Below are positions 51,036 to 61,032 of a DNA stretch of 64,000 nucleotides, in pieces (the first letter of the stretch is position 1; each line of letters opens with the position of its first letter). Source of the stretch: Xanthobacteraceae bacterium (GTDB lineage: Bacteria > Pseudomonadota > Alphaproteobacteria > Rhizobiales > Xanthobacteraceae); NCBI GenBank assembly GCA_030037645.1, contig JASHQI010000034.1, forward strand, positions 1 to 64,000, read 5' to 3'. The translations under genes and the position numbers were made by a program. The notes under the pieces were generated by a model that made no database searches, was not told the origin of the DNA, and saw only the letters and a program-made list of their open reading frames with translations.

Positions 51036-51854
51036 TCACTCCTTGCGAACGACGATGTCCGGCGCGTCCGGATGCTTCATACCAACAATGTGGTAGCCGG
51101 CATCGACGTGATGCACCTCACCGGTCACGCCGCGCGACATGTCGGAAAGCAGGTACACCCCGGCCTCGCCCACTTCCTCGATGGTGACGCTGCGCCGTAA
51201 CGGCGCGTTATGCTCGTTCCATTTGAGAATGTAACGGAAATCACCGATACCGGAGGCGGCGAGCGTTTTGATCGGCCCCGACGAGATTGCGTTGACGCGA
51301 ATGTTCTTCACGCCGAGATCAGCGGCGAGGTATCGCACGGATGCCTCGAGCGCGGATTTGGCCACGCCCATGACGTTGTAATGCGGCATCCACTTCTCCG
51401 AGCCGTAATAGGTCAGCGTGAGCATGGCGCCGCCGGTCGCCATCAACTTCTCGGCGCGCTGGGCAATTGCCGTAAACGAATAGCAACTCACCAACATGGT
51501 CTTGGTAAAATTATCCTGCGTGGTATCGACATAACGGCCGTCGAGCTGATCGCGGTCGGAGAACGCGATGGCGTGGACCAGGAAGTCAATCCCTCCCCAA
51601 GCCGACTGCACGGCCGCGAACGCGGCATCGATGTTCGCTGGCACCGTCACGTCGCAATCGCCGACCACGAGCCCGCAAACCTCTTGAGCCAGCGGTTCAA
51701 CGCGCTTTTTGAGCGCATCACCTTGATAGGTGAATGCGAGTTCAGCGCCGTGCGCCCGACACGCCTTGGCAATCCCCCAGGCCAGCGAACGATTGTTGGC
51801 GACCCCCATGATGAGGCCGCGCTTGCCGTGCAAGAGGCCCGAGATGCCCGACAT
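51036..51854 (-). CDS. fabI: Enoyl-[acyl-carrier-protein] reductase (NADH)
   Basis: LIMGVANNRSLAWGIAKACRAHGAELAFTYQGD; YYGSEKWMPHYNVMGVAKSALEASVRYLAADLG. Confidence 0.95.
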   Translation of the reverse strand: MSGISGLLHGKRGLIMGVANNRSLAWGIAKACRAHGAELAFTYQGDALKKRVEPLAQEVCGLVVGDCDVTVPANIDAAFAAVQSAWGGIDFLVHAIAFSDRDQLDGRYVDTTQDNFTKTMLVSCYSFTAIAQRAEKLMATGGAMLTLTYYGSEKWMPHYNVMGVAKSALEASVRYLAADLGVKNIRVNAISSGPIKTLAASGIGDFRYILKWNEHNAPLRRSVTIEEVGEAGVYLLSDMSRGVTGEVHHVDAGYHIVGMKHPDAPDIVVRKE

Positions 51855-52024
51855 TCTCCCGACCTCACACAGCAACTTCCACCCCTGGCCATCCTATGGC
51901 ATAGGCCCGTAGGGTGCAGCAAGCGCGTGGCCCGCGCCGAATCCCCGCCAAAGTAGGGAATAGTCCGCGGGTGGTGGTGTTGGTCTGACCGAAAAGTCCC
52001 GCAAGACTCGAGCGGAGTGGCCGC

Positions 52025-52513
52025 TTGAACGAGTTTCGGCAGCGGATCGAGGCGGCTATTCCGGCGCTGCGGCGCTACGCGCGGGCGCTTACCCGCGATA
52101 CGGAGATCGCCGACGATATCGTGCAAGACACAGTGGTGCGGGCGCTACGCTCCGAGCACTTGTTTCACGGTGGAGACGTGCGCGCATGGCTTTACACCAT
52201 CTTGACCAACCTCAATCGCAATCGGCTACGGACGTTGTCGCGCCGTCCGGCGCTGACCTCGATCAAGGACAGCGACGTTATCACCAACGGACCGGAGTCC
52301 GGCAACCGTGATATCGGCCGAGCGCTCGACGACCTGGCCGAGGACCAACGCGCCACATTGCTGCTGGTCGTGCTAGAGGGCCTCACCTACCGCGAGGTCG
52401 CTGAGGTGCAGGGCGTGCCGATCGGCACGGTGATGTCCAGACTCGCGCGGGCCCGCATGCAGATTAAGGCCTATCTCGACGGCGAGCGTCCGTCACTGCG
52501 CCGCGTGAAGTGA
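52025..52513 (+). CDS. ECF-type RNA polymerase sigma factor (TTG start)
   Basis: RYARALTRDTEIADDIVQDTVVRALR; region 4 GLTYREVAEVQGVPIGTVMSRLARARMQIK. Confidence 0.9.
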   Translation: MNEFRQRIEAAIPALRRYARALTRDTEIADDIVQDTVVRALRSEHLFHGGDVRAWLYTILTNLNRNRLRTLSRRPALTSIKDSDVITNGPESGNRDIGRALDDLAEDQRATLLLVVLEGLTYREVAEVQGVPIGTVMSRLARARMQIKAYLDGERPSLRRVK

Positions 52514-52526
52514 CAGAGAGACTACG

Positions 52527-53315
52527 ATGACCGATCAAGACCAGACTATAACCGAAGACGAACTCCACGCCTATGTCGACGACGAATTGCCTGCCGAACG
52601 CCGCGCCGCGGTCGAAGCATGGCTCGCGGCGCATCTGGAGGATGCCGCCAAAGTCGCCGCCTGGCGTAACCACGCAGAGTTGCTGAGGGCGCGTTATGGC
52701 GGAGTGGCACGAGAGATACCACCTGAGCGGCTCAATGTCGCGCGACTGGCATGCCGGCGCCGCAATGGATGGATTGCCGTCGCTTCAGCAGCCGCGCTCG
52801 CGGCATTTGTAATCGGCGGTTTCATCGGTTGGACCGTGCGCGGCGTCGAGTCGTCGTCACCCTCTGACCTCACGCGCTTTACCGCCGACGCGCTCGAAGC
52901 GTACCGGCTCTATGTGGTCGAGGTCCGCCATCCGGTCGAGGTGCCTGGCGACCAGCGGCCGCATCTGGTGGAGTGGCTGTCAAAACGGCTCGGTTCGCCA
53001 TTGCGCGCGCCCCAACTCGAGCGGTTGGGATTGAAGCTCGTCGGCGGCCGACTGCTGCCCGGCCCTACCGGGGCCACAGCATTCTTCATGTATGAAGCGC
53101 CGTCGGGCGAGCGGTTTACGCTGTACTGCGGACACACCAGCGCGCACGAGACAGCGCTGCGTTACACTGCAGGCGCGCAGAACGCGGCCTATTATTGGGT
53201 TGACCAAAATCTGGCTTACGTGCTGAGCGGCCCGGCGGAACGCGACACGCTCCTTAAGATCGCGCAAGCCGCCTACGATCAGATCGATCTGCGCTCTCCG
53301 CGACAGGGGGGGTGA
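52527..53315 (+). CDS. Transmembrane anti-sigma factor
   Basis: LHAYVDDELPAERRAAVEAWLAAHLEDAAKVAAW zinc-less ASD-like N-term, single TM helix, directly downstream of the ECF sigma. Confidence 0.85.
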   Translation: MTDQDQTITEDELHAYVDDELPAERRAAVEAWLAAHLEDAAKVAAWRNHAELLRARYGGVAREIPPERLNVARLACRRRNGWIAVASAAALAAFVIGGFIGWTVRGVESSSPSDLTRFTADALEAYRLYVVEVRHPVEVPGDQRPHLVEWLSKRLGSPLRAPQLERLGLKLVGGRLLPGPTGATAFFMYEAPSGERFTLYCGHTSAHETALRYTAGAQNAAYYWVDQNLAYVLSGPAERDTLLKIAQAAYDQIDLRSPRQGG

Positions 53316-53383
53316 GGAATTGTCGTTCCCCGGCCAAGCGCCGCGAGCGGCCCGCAATTTTAAGGCCTACACATCGATAAGGC

Positions 53384-54382
53384 CTACATATCCTTGCGCG
53401 GATCGTAGCGCTTGTCCCCCTGCCACTTCTTCATCAGTGCTTCGAGCTCGGCATCGCCGCGCTCCGGCAGCATGATGCGAATCGTGGCGAGAAGATCGCC
53501 ACGTCCAGCTTTGGCGGGAAAGCCCTTGCCCTTAAGGCGGAAAGTGCGGCCGCTATTGGTCCACGGCGGGATCGTAAGCTCGACCGGCTTATCGAGTGTT
53601 GGCACGCGCACCTTGGCCCCGAGCGCAGCCTCGTAGAGCGTGATTGGTAAATCGACCCGCACGTCGGCGCCTTCGAGCGTAAAGATCGGATGAGGAGCAA
53701 TGTTGACGGTAATCAGCAAGTCGCCGGCTCCGCCCTGCCCTGCCATACCCTGGCCCTTAAGCCGGATGTGTTGACCGTCGGATATTCCGGCCGGGACCTT
53801 GACGTCGACATCCTTGCCGTTAGGCAGATGCAAGCGCTGAGTGGATCCATTGGCTGCGTCCAGCAGCGATACCGACATTTCAGCCTGGACATCGGCTCCG
53901 ACCCCAAAATCTTCGGGCTCGAATGTCGAGCTGCTACCGCGGCCGCCGCGCGCCCCGGTGCCTGCACCGCCGAAGGCTTGGCGCAAAATATCCTCGAAGC
54001 CGCTGCCGCCGAAATTGCCACCGCGGCCACCGCCACCTCGCCGCGTGGTGCGCGTAAAGCCTTCCGGGCCGAAGCTGAAGCTTTCGAAATGCGCGTCAGG
54101 GCCAAAGCCAGCGCCTGGCCTCGCGCCGCCGCTGAATCCCTCATAACCGTGGAAGCGCGGCTTGCCCTCGGCATCGATCTCGCCGCGATCGTAGGCCTTA
54201 CGCTTGTCTTCTTCGGCCAGAATCTCATGGGCGGCGTTGAGCTCGGCAAAACGCGCCGCCGCCTTGGGATCGTTCTTGTTGGCGTCCGGATGCAGTTTTT
54301 TGGCAAGACGCCGGTAGGCGCTTTTGATGTCGGCTGCACCCGCTTTGCGATCGAGACCAAGGACCTCATAGGGGTCGCGCAT
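53384..54382 (-). CDS. J-domain protein, DnaJ C-terminal type (CbpA-like)
   Basis: RDPYEVLGLDRKAGAADIKSAYRRLAKKLHPDANKNDPKAAARF (HPD motif); G/F-rich linker; C-terminal substrate-binding domain. Confidence 0.93.
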   Translation of the reverse strand: MRDPYEVLGLDRKAGAADIKSAYRRLAKKLHPDANKNDPKAAARFAELNAAHEILAEEDKRKAYDRGEIDAEGKPRFHGYEGFSGGARPGAGFGPDAHFESFSFGPEGFTRTTRRGGGGRGGNFGGSGFEDILRQAFGGAGTGARGGRGSSSTFEPEDFGVGADVQAEMSVSLLDAANGSTQRLHLPNGKDVDVKVPAGISDGQHIRLKGQGMAGQGGAGDLLITVNIAPHPIFTLEGADVRVDLPITLYEAALGAKVRVPTLDKPVELTIPPWTNSGRTFRLKGKGFPAKAGRGDLLATIRIMLPERGDAELEALMKKWQGDKRYDPRKDM

Positions 54383-54514
54383 CCCCAGGAACTCCGCTCT
54401 ACGTTTTTCCGGCCGGCCCGCCGCCCACAGTCCAAATTGACAACGCTTAATGTGGGATGAAAGCGGCATCCCCGCAATGCAACGCCGAATCGGCACATCG
54501 CGATGATAGCCCGG

Positions 54515-54958
54515 TCAGGATTGGCTGAGTGGCTTTAGCTGCTTGACTTCCCATTTGCCGCCAGTGGTACGGCAGGCGGCGCCCTGAAGCCAATCTTGCG
54601 ATGCGCCGTGCATATAGCTCGCCAAGAAACCACGGCACGGCAAGCCCGCTTCCGTATAGGACGTGGCGAGCGGAGTAATGTTGCCACTGGCGCCGGTCTG
54701 CGGATTCTGCCATGGCACGCTGTTGTCCTTACCGCCATGCGCCAAGGCATCTGCAGCGGCGGCCCGTGCATAGGCAAGGTCGCCCTCGGACGGCACCGAG
54801 GCATCGGCTGCATCGGCGCCGCGGTCAGTCGGCGTCGTAAAAGAGCCGGTCTCCACAATGTTGGTATCGTCCTTGGAATATAGCGACGATAGCGGGAAGG
54901 AGCAGCCGCCTGCGGTGAATCCCCACACCAGGGCCACCAGGGCGGTCGAGCACCGCAA
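54515..54958 (-). CDS. RT0821/Lpp0805-family-like surface lipoprotein
   Basis: TM/lipobox [14 protein letters not shown]-term [35 protein letters not shown]; start TTG 54958 is tentative. Confidence 0.65.
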   Translation of the reverse strand: MRCSTALVALVWGFTAGGCSFPLSSLYSKDDTNIVETGSFTTPTDRGADAADASVPSEGDLAYARAAAADALAHGGKDNSVPWQNPQTGASGNITPLATSYTEAGLPCRGFLASYMHGASQDWLQGAACRTTGGKWEVKQLKPLSQS

Positions 54959-55043
54959 TAGGCGCAGCGCCCCTGTTCCACTATATAAGGACCGGCAGGT
55001 CGCGTACCGGGCACCCGGGGCGAGCACTTGGGTTATCCGCACA

Positions 55044-55685
55044 ATGTCCGACACAGCGCCGATAGAACACCCGGCCTGGTTAACGGGCGGTGACTTCACC
55101 GAGGCTGATGAGCCGCTGCGCCTGTTCGCAGCCTGGTTTGCCGAGGCCCGGCGCACCGAAGCGGTTAATCCCGATGCCATGGCGCTCGCCACCGTCGATC
55201 GTGACGGGCTGCCCAACGCACGCATGGTGCTGTTGAAAGCCTTCGATGATCAGGGCTTCGTGTTCTATACCAACCTGGATAGTGTGAAGGGTCGCGAGCT
55301 CGCTGATGCACCGAAAGCTGCGCTGACGTTTTATTGGAAATCGCTGCAACGCCAAGTGCGCGCACGCGGCAGCGTCGAGCCGGTATCGAAGGAAGAAGCC
55401 GACGCCTATTTCGCTACGCGTTCGCGCATGGCACGGATCGGCGCCTGGGCCAGCAAACAATCGGCAGCCTTGGAAAGCCGTTTGGCTTTCGAGAAAGCGG
55501 TCGCGGTCCACGCCGCAAAATTCGCGATCGGCGACGTGCCGCGGCCGCCAAATTGGTCCGGTTACCGGGTAGTGCCGCAGGAAATCGAGTTTTGGCAGGA
55601 ACGGCCGTTTCGATTGCACGACCGTATCGCTTTCACGCGGTCCACGGTAGGAGCGCCATGGCGCAAGACGCGCCTCTACCCTTGA
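55044..55685 (+). CDS. pdxH: Pyridoxamine 5'-phosphate oxidase
   Basis: [61 protein letters not shown]. Confidence 0.96.
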   Translation: MSDTAPIEHPAWLTGGDFTEADEPLRLFAAWFAEARRTEAVNPDAMALATVDRDGLPNARMVLLKAFDDQGFVFYTNLDSVKGRELADAPKAALTFYWKSLQRQVRARGSVEPVSKEEADAYFATRSRMARIGAWASKQSAALESRLAFEKAVAVHAAKFAIGDVPRPPNWSGYRVVPQEIEFWQERPFRLHDRIAFTRSTVGAPWRKTRLYP

Positions 55686-55699
55686 GTTAGAGATATATC

Positions 55700-56443
55700 A
55701 TGGCAACGACCAACCAGCCGCGCCGCACGCTCCTGCTCACCGGAGCCAGCCGCGGCATCGGCCATGCTACGGTCAAGCGATTCTCGGCCGCGGGATGGCG
55801 CGTTATCACCTGCTCACGGCATCCGTTTCCAGAAAACTGCCCGTGGGAAGCCGGACCGGAAGACCATATTCAGGTTGATCTGGCCAACCCCGAAAACACC
55901 GAGGAGGCGATCGCGGAAACCAGGCGCCGCGTGCACGGCGAACTGCACGCGCTGGTCAACAATGCCGCGATCTCGCCAAAAACCGATGGCGGCAAGCGAC
56001 TCGGCTCGATCGAGACCTCGCGCGACGATTGGCATCACATTTTTCAGGTGAATTTTTTCGCACCGATCATGTTGGCGCGCGGGCTGCTCGACGAATTGAA
56101 AGCCGCCAAAGGCTCCGTCGTCAACGTCACCTCGATCGCCGGATCGCGCGTGCACCCCTTCGCCGGCGCCGCCTATGCGACATCGAAGGCGGCGCTGGCC
56201 GCGTTGACGCGCGAGATGGCGGCCGACTTCGGTCCGCTCGGCATCCGCGTCAACGCCATTGCGCCGGGAGAGATCGACACGGCGATGCTATCGCCTGGAA
56301 CAGATAAGATCGTCGAGCACATTCCGATGCACCGCCTCGGGACGCCCGACGAGGTGGCGAAGATCATTTACGTGTTGTGCACCGAGACCTCTTCCTACGT
56401 CAACGGCGCCGAAATCCACATCAACGGCGGCCAGCACGTGTGA
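55700..56443 (+). CDS. SDR family oxidoreductase
   Basis: LLTGASRGIGHATVKRFSAAGWRVITCSRH; NNAAIS; YATSKAALAALTREMA. Confidence 0.93.
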   Translation: MATTNQPRRTLLLTGASRGIGHATVKRFSAAGWRVITCSRHPFPENCPWEAGPEDHIQVDLANPENTEEAIAETRRRVHGELHALVNNAAISPKTDGGKRLGSIETSRDDWHHIFQVNFFAPIMLARGLLDELKAAKGSVVNVTSIAGSRVHPFAGAAYATSKAALAALTREMAADFGPLGIRVNAIAPGEIDTAMLSPGTDKIVEHIPMHRLGTPDEVAKIIYVLCTETSSYVNGAEIHINGGQHV

Positions 56444-56459
56444 GGCGACAATCTCCGGG

Positions 56460-57671
56460 CTAACTGTGCAAGAAATCCAGCACCGCGGTTTCGGCGAGCA
56501 CCGCTTCGGGAACGCTATGGCGCGCCGAGCGGGCGCGTTCCACCGCAGTCTGCGTCGCCTGCAGATAGGCGCCGAGGTGGCGCGCCCGCTCGATGATTTT
56601 CCGGTTTTCCGGCAGGCGTTGCGCCTCGAAGCGACGTAGTCCCGCCTCGACGTTGTCGCCGTCAAGGGCTTCAGCAAGTGCCGCCGCATCGTCGGCCGCC
56701 TTGGAAACGCCGGCGGCGACATGCGGCCGCGCCACGAAGGCCGCATCGCCGATAATGGCGACGCGGCCGAAGGCGAGGCGCGGGCTCTCGAGATCATAGA
56801 TCGGCTGCAGGATGGGCTCGTCGATCAGCCGCACGATGGCGCGAAACTGCGGCGCCAACAGACGCTCGGCCGCATCGCGCATGGCGGCGATAGCCTCGCG
56901 GCGGATCAGAGGGGGCGGTATCGAGATGGAATGGGTGACGCCGCTCTCGTCGGTGAGCAGCCACGGCAACTCCGTATTCTCATCCGCCGGGCGGTACCAG
57001 ACCACGTTGTAGCGGCGCTGCCCGACGCGCAGCTCGTTGTCGGGTCCAGCGACCGGATAGCCGAGGCATTGCTCCCCTGGCGGCAGGCAAAACGTCATCA
57101 GCTCGAAAAGCTCGTCGTGGATGGGCCCTGGGATTGAGCTTTCCGGCAACAGCGCCCGCCAAGCCGAATAGCCGGCATAGAGCGGGACAACATCGGGCAG
57201 GCATTGCTGGCGCACGGTCGAGCGCAAGCCGTCGGCGCCGACCAATACATCGGTTTGCACCGCGCTACCGTCGCGCAAATGCGCGACCACGCGCCGGCCG
57301 GTTTGTTCGAATGCCGTCACGCTGCAGCCGCGATGATAGCGCTGGGACGGGAACGCATCGCGCAACACACGGTAGACCCGTTCCCACGACGTGAGCACTT
57401 GCGGGCATTCAATGGTAGCTGCCGTGCGACCTGTCGCGTCGAGAATCTTTCGCGTCGTCATCGCCACCCCGAGATCGCGCGTATCGAGCCCGAGCGCATC
57501 GAGCCACGCGATCAGCTCAGCCTGGGCCACGATGCCGGCGCCGCGATCGGCAAGCTCGGTTTGCACGCGCTCGAAAATCTCGACATCCCAGCCGCGCCGC
57601 GTCAGCATGATGCCGGCCAGGAGCCCGCTCATCGAGCCACCGACGACCAGCGCCCGGCGTTGCCCCAGCAT
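56460..57671 (-). CDS. FAD-dependent monooxygenase
   Basis: ALVVGGSMSGLLAGIMLTRRGWDVEIFERV; VLVGADGLRSTVR; VAIIGDAAFVARPHVAAGVSKAADDAAALAEAL. Confidence 0.9.
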   Translation of the reverse strand: MLGQRRALVVGGSMSGLLAGIMLTRRGWDVEIFERVQTELADRGAGIVAQAELIAWLDALGLDTRDLGVAMTTRKILDATGRTAATIECPQVLTSWERVYRVLRDAFPSQRYHRGCSVTAFEQTGRRVVAHLRDGSAVQTDVLVGADGLRSTVRQQCLPDVVPLYAGYSAWRALLPESSIPGPIHDELFELMTFCLPPGEQCLGYPVAGPDNELRVGQRRYNVVWYRPADENTELPWLLTDESGVTHSISIPPPLIRREAIAAMRDAAERLLAPQFRAIVRLIDEPILQPIYDLESPRLAFGRVAIIGDAAFVARPHVAAGVSKAADDAAALAEALDGDNVEAGLRRFEAQRLPENRKIIERARHLGAYLQATQTAVERARSARHSVPEAVLAETAVLDFLHS

Positions 57672-57752
57672 GCGAAATCCCACTATTTTCCGAGCTATTT
57701 GCCAGCCCGCGATGGTTTTCTATATTGTGCCAATAAACAGAGGAGGAATGCC

Positions 57753-58196
57753 ATGGCTCTCACAATGCTCGATAAGACAACCGACCGCAGCGACAGCTCG
57801 GCTTGGCCAAGCGCCGTCGCGGCGGAATTCGAGCGCGAGCGCCAAAACAACAACGGTTGCGTGGGCACGACGCTGCTTTCGGAGAACGAGAAGGTGCGGG
57901 CGTGGATCATCCGTCTGGCGCCCGGCGAGCGGATCGGTTTTCACCGTCACGTGCTCGATTACTTCTGGACCTCGGTCTCGGGCGGCCACGGACGCCAACA
58001 CGTCCACGACGGCACCACCGTTGAATACACCTACCGGCCCGGCGAGACCCGACATGAGACCTATGGGCCGGGCCAGTACAAGGTCCACGACCTCGAAAAT
58101 ATCGGCGACAAGGACATGGTCTTCATGACCATCGAATTCGTGAACAGCGCCAATAAGCCGCTGGCCATTCCCGATAAAGTGCGCGCCGCGGCGTAG
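57753..58196 (+). CDS. Cupin-domain protein
   Basis: SD AGGAGG, ATG 57753; LAPGERIGFHRHVLDYFWTSVSGGHGRQHVHDGTTVEYTYRPGETRHETYGPGQYKVHDLENIGDKDMVFMTIEF. Confidence 0.75.
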   Translation: MALTMLDKTTDRSDSSAWPSAVAAEFERERQNNNGCVGTTLLSENEKVRAWIIRLAPGERIGFHRHVLDYFWTSVSGGHGRQHVHDGTTVEYTYRPGETRHETYGPGQYKVHDLENIGDKDMVFMTIEFVNSANKPLAIPDKVRAAA

Positions 58197-58225
58197 TGTC
58201 CCGGCCGCCATTTCCCTCTGTCATA

Positions 58226-58242
58226 CCCCGCAAAAGCAGGGC
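58226..58242. repeat. REP-like short hairpin of the 'CATACCCCGCaaaaGCaGGGCATCCAGTATTCC' type
   Basis: Imperfect CCCCGC/GCaGGG palindrome in the intergenic gap upstream of the Liv-type permease. Confidence 0.45.
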
Positions 58243-58375
58243 ATCCAGTATTCCCAGTCTCGGAAGAAGTTGTCGCTGCAACGATTACCGATCATTCGCC
58301 TCTGCGGAGGATGACACTGTCGAAATCGTCTAGCCAAGCCGCAAGGCTTCCTGCACACTCGGGCAGGGCTGTTGA

Positions 58376-59251
58376 ATGATCTTTTCCTTCGATCTCATCA
58401 TCAATGCCATCGTATCGGGCATTTTGATCGGCGGATTCTACGCAGCAGTGACATGCGGCGTGTCGCTGGCGTTCGGCATCCTCGACATCGTCAATATCGC
58501 TCATCCCGCCTTTATCATCCTCGGCTCTTACGTCGCCTATATCGCCAACGTCGATCTCGGCTTGGATCCGGTCGTCACCGCCATCATCATGCTGCCGGCG
58601 TTCTACGCACTCGGCGTCGCCATCTATCAAATCTACTATGTCTCGTTCGAGAGGCGCGGCCAGGAATCGTTGCGCGGCCTCGCCTTCTTCTTCGGCCTCT
58701 TATTCATTACCGAAGTGACGCTGGTGCTGACTTTCGGCGTCGACTACCGCTACGTCAATGCGTCCTATATCGGTCCGACTTGGCATCTAGGCGACGTGGA
58801 TATGCCGCTTCGGCTGTTCGTACCCTGCGTGATTTCGCTTGCCCTGATCGCGGTCCTGCAACTCCTCCTCACACGCACATTCATCGGACGCGCCATCATG
58901 GCAGTGGCGCAGGATCAGCTTGCGTTGCGCCTCATGGCGGTCGATCCGATCCGCATCAAGCGCATCGCGTTCGGTATTTCGATTGCGACGGCATCGCTGG
59001 CCGGCGCTTTCCTTATCATCATCCAGCCGGTGGAGCCCTCGGTTGGGCGTGAATATATCGGCCGTGTCTTCGCCATTTGCGTACTCGGTGGCATGGGCAG
59101 CCTGCCAGGCACCATAATCGCCGCGATTCTGATCGGTATCGTAGAAAGCTTCACGTCGACCTTCTACGGTCCGTCGTGGGCGCCCGCGGTATCGTTTGGA
59201 TTTTTGCTGCTGACGCTCGCGGTGCGGCCAGCTGGCCTATTGGGGCGGTGA
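58376..59251 (+). CDS. Branched-chain amino acid ABC transporter permease (LivH type)
   Basis: GILIGGFYAAVTCGVSLAFGILDIVNIAHPAFIILGSYV; VLGGMGSLPGTIIAAILIGIVES. Confidence 0.93.
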   Translation: MIFSFDLIINAIVSGILIGGFYAAVTCGVSLAFGILDIVNIAHPAFIILGSYVAYIANVDLGLDPVVTAIIMLPAFYALGVAIYQIYYVSFERRGQESLRGLAFFFGLLFITEVTLVLTFGVDYRYVNASYIGPTWHLGDVDMPLRLFVPCVISLALIAVLQLLLTRTFIGRAIMAVAQDQLALRLMAVDPIRIKRIAFGISIATASLAGAFLIIIQPVEPSVGREYIGRVFAICVLGGMGSLPGTIIAAILIGIVESFTSTFYGPSWAPAVSFGFLLLTLAVRPAGLLGR

Positions 59252-59254
59252 GCT

Positions 59255-60304
59255 GTGCGCACGCCCATTTTTCTCCTCATCAGCCTCCTCATCGCCGCTG
59301 CGGTGTTCGGCGCCGCAATCGCCGCCGGCAACGATTACATCTTCTTTGCCGGCTATGTTGTGATGCAATATGTTGTGCTCGCAACCGCCTGGAACATCCT
59401 CGGCGGCTATTGCGGTTACGTCAATTTCGGCACGGCGGCGTTTTTCGCGCTCGGCGCCTACTCGACCGTGGCAATCTACAAGTACACGACGAACAACGAT
59501 ACCTTTCCGATACCAATACCGGTTCTGATGCTGATCGGCGGCGTGGTATCGGGCATCGTCGGCTTCGGCATGGGATATTTGACGCTGCGGCTGCGTGGCG
59601 CATTCTTCGCCATCGCGACGCTAGCGCTCGCCGTCGTGCTGGAAACGCTGGTGGTCAATTGGGAGTACGTCGGCGGCTCGCGTGGCGCCTACATCCTGCG
59701 CCCCGAGACAGTCCCGATAGTAGGCAACTATGTCAGATATTTATTCCTCATCATGCTGCTGCTCGCCGTGGCCGCGCTGACCGTTGCACGGTTGATCGAG
59801 CATTCTCGCCTCGGCTATGGCCTAGCCACCATTCGCGACGATGAACTTGCAGCGGAGGCATCCGGCGTGCCGACGCTGCGATTGAAACTGATCGCAACTA
59901 CGATTTCCGGCGCGCTGATGGGAATGGCAGGCGCGCCATTCCCCTACTACATCAGCTATCTGCAACCGGACTCGACGTTCGGATTCGATTACGCCGTGAA
60001 CTCGATCGCGATGGCATTGATCGGAGGTACGACGAACTGGATCGGTCCGCTGATCGGCGCGGTCGTGCTGGGCACGCTGCAGCAGATCGCCACCGTCACG
60101 ATCTCATCCGCGGTCAATCTCTTGATCGTCGGGCTTCTCCTGGTCTTCTTCGTCATCGTCGCGCCAAATGGTATTCTCGGTTTGGTGCACAAATATTTGC
60201 GGCGCAAGCCGGACGACTTCGTCGGTCGCCGCCGCATCGGGATCGATGCGCCGGAAGCCGCACCGCAATCAGTGCCGGGCACCGCGCCGGGACCTTCGCT
60301 ATGA
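59255..60304 (+). CDS. Branched-chain amino acid ABC transporter permease (LivM type)
   Basis: GGYCGYVNFGTAAFFALGAYS; LGYGLATIRDDELAAEASGVPTLRLKLIATTISGALMGMAGA; GTG start. Confidence 0.93.
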   Translation: MRTPIFLLISLLIAAAVFGAAIAAGNDYIFFAGYVVMQYVVLATAWNILGGYCGYVNFGTAAFFALGAYSTVAIYKYTTNNDTFPIPIPVLMLIGGVVSGIVGFGMGYLTLRLRGAFFAIATLALAVVLETLVVNWEYVGGSRGAYILRPETVPIVGNYVRYLFLIMLLLAVAALTVARLIEHSRLGYGLATIRDDELAAEASGVPTLRLKLIATTISGALMGMAGAPFPYYISYLQPDSTFGFDYAVNSIAMALIGGTTNWIGPLIGAVVLGTLQQIATVTISSAVNLLIVGLLLVFFVIVAPNGILGLVHKYLRRKPDDFVGRRRIGIDAPEAAPQSVPGTAPGPSL

Positions 60305-61032
60305 GCGACCTGCTCGCGGTTGACAATCTCGGCAAACGCTTCGGCGGTTTCGTTGCGCTGGAAGACATTTCGCTTTCGATTGCGGCGGGCGAACGACTGG
60401 GCCTGATCGGCCCAAACGGCTCGGGCAAGAGCACGCTGGTCAATTGCATCTGCGGCACGCTGCGCAACGAGCGGGGCTCCGTGCGGTTTGCCGGCCAGGC
60501 GATTGACCGCCTTGCCGCACATCAGCGAACACACCTCGGGCTGGCCCGCAGCTTCCAATTACCCCGGCCGTTCGTGAGCCTCACGCTGCTCGACAATATC
60601 CGCATCCCGCTCCTTTATACGGTGGAGGCCCGCGGCACCCGCCATTCCGCGCAATCCGTCGTGGCGCGATCCGAGCAGTTGTTGAGCGAGGTCGGACTGC
60701 AGGACAAGGCACACAAGCTGCCGCGCGACCTGACCCAAGTCGAGATGCGCAAGCTCGAATTGGCGCGCGCCATGGCGGCGGAGCCAAAACTCCTGATCGC
60801 CGATGAATCGATGGCGGGACTGACCCATTCGGAGGTCGAGGATATCCTGACTCTTCTGGTGCGGCTGAACGAGCAAGGCGTTTCGATCATCCTCATCGAG
60901 CACATCATGCGCGCCGTGATGAGTTTCTCGCGACGCCTGGTCGTGCTGGTGTCGGGACGAAAAATCGCCGATGGCGAGCCCAACGAAGTCATGCGCGATC
61001 CCGAAGTGGAAAGGGCTTACCTTGGCCAGTAG
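60301..61032 (+). CDS. Branched-chain amino acid ABC transporter ATP-binding protein (LivG type)
   Basis: LGLIGPNGSGKSTLVNCICGTLRNERGSVRFAG; LGLARSFQLPRPFVSLTLLDNI. Confidence 0.93.
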   Translation: MSDLLAVDNLGKRFGGFVALEDISLSIAAGERLGLIGPNGSGKSTLVNCICGTLRNERGSVRFAGQAIDRLAAHQRTHLGLARSFQLPRPFVSLTLLDNIRIPLLYTVEARGTRHSAQSVVARSEQLLSEVGLQDKAHKLPRDLTQVEMRKLELARAMAAEPKLLIADESMAGLTHSEVEDILTLLVRLNEQGVSIILIEHIMRAVMSFSRRLVVLVSGRKIADGEPNEVMRDPEVERAYLGQ

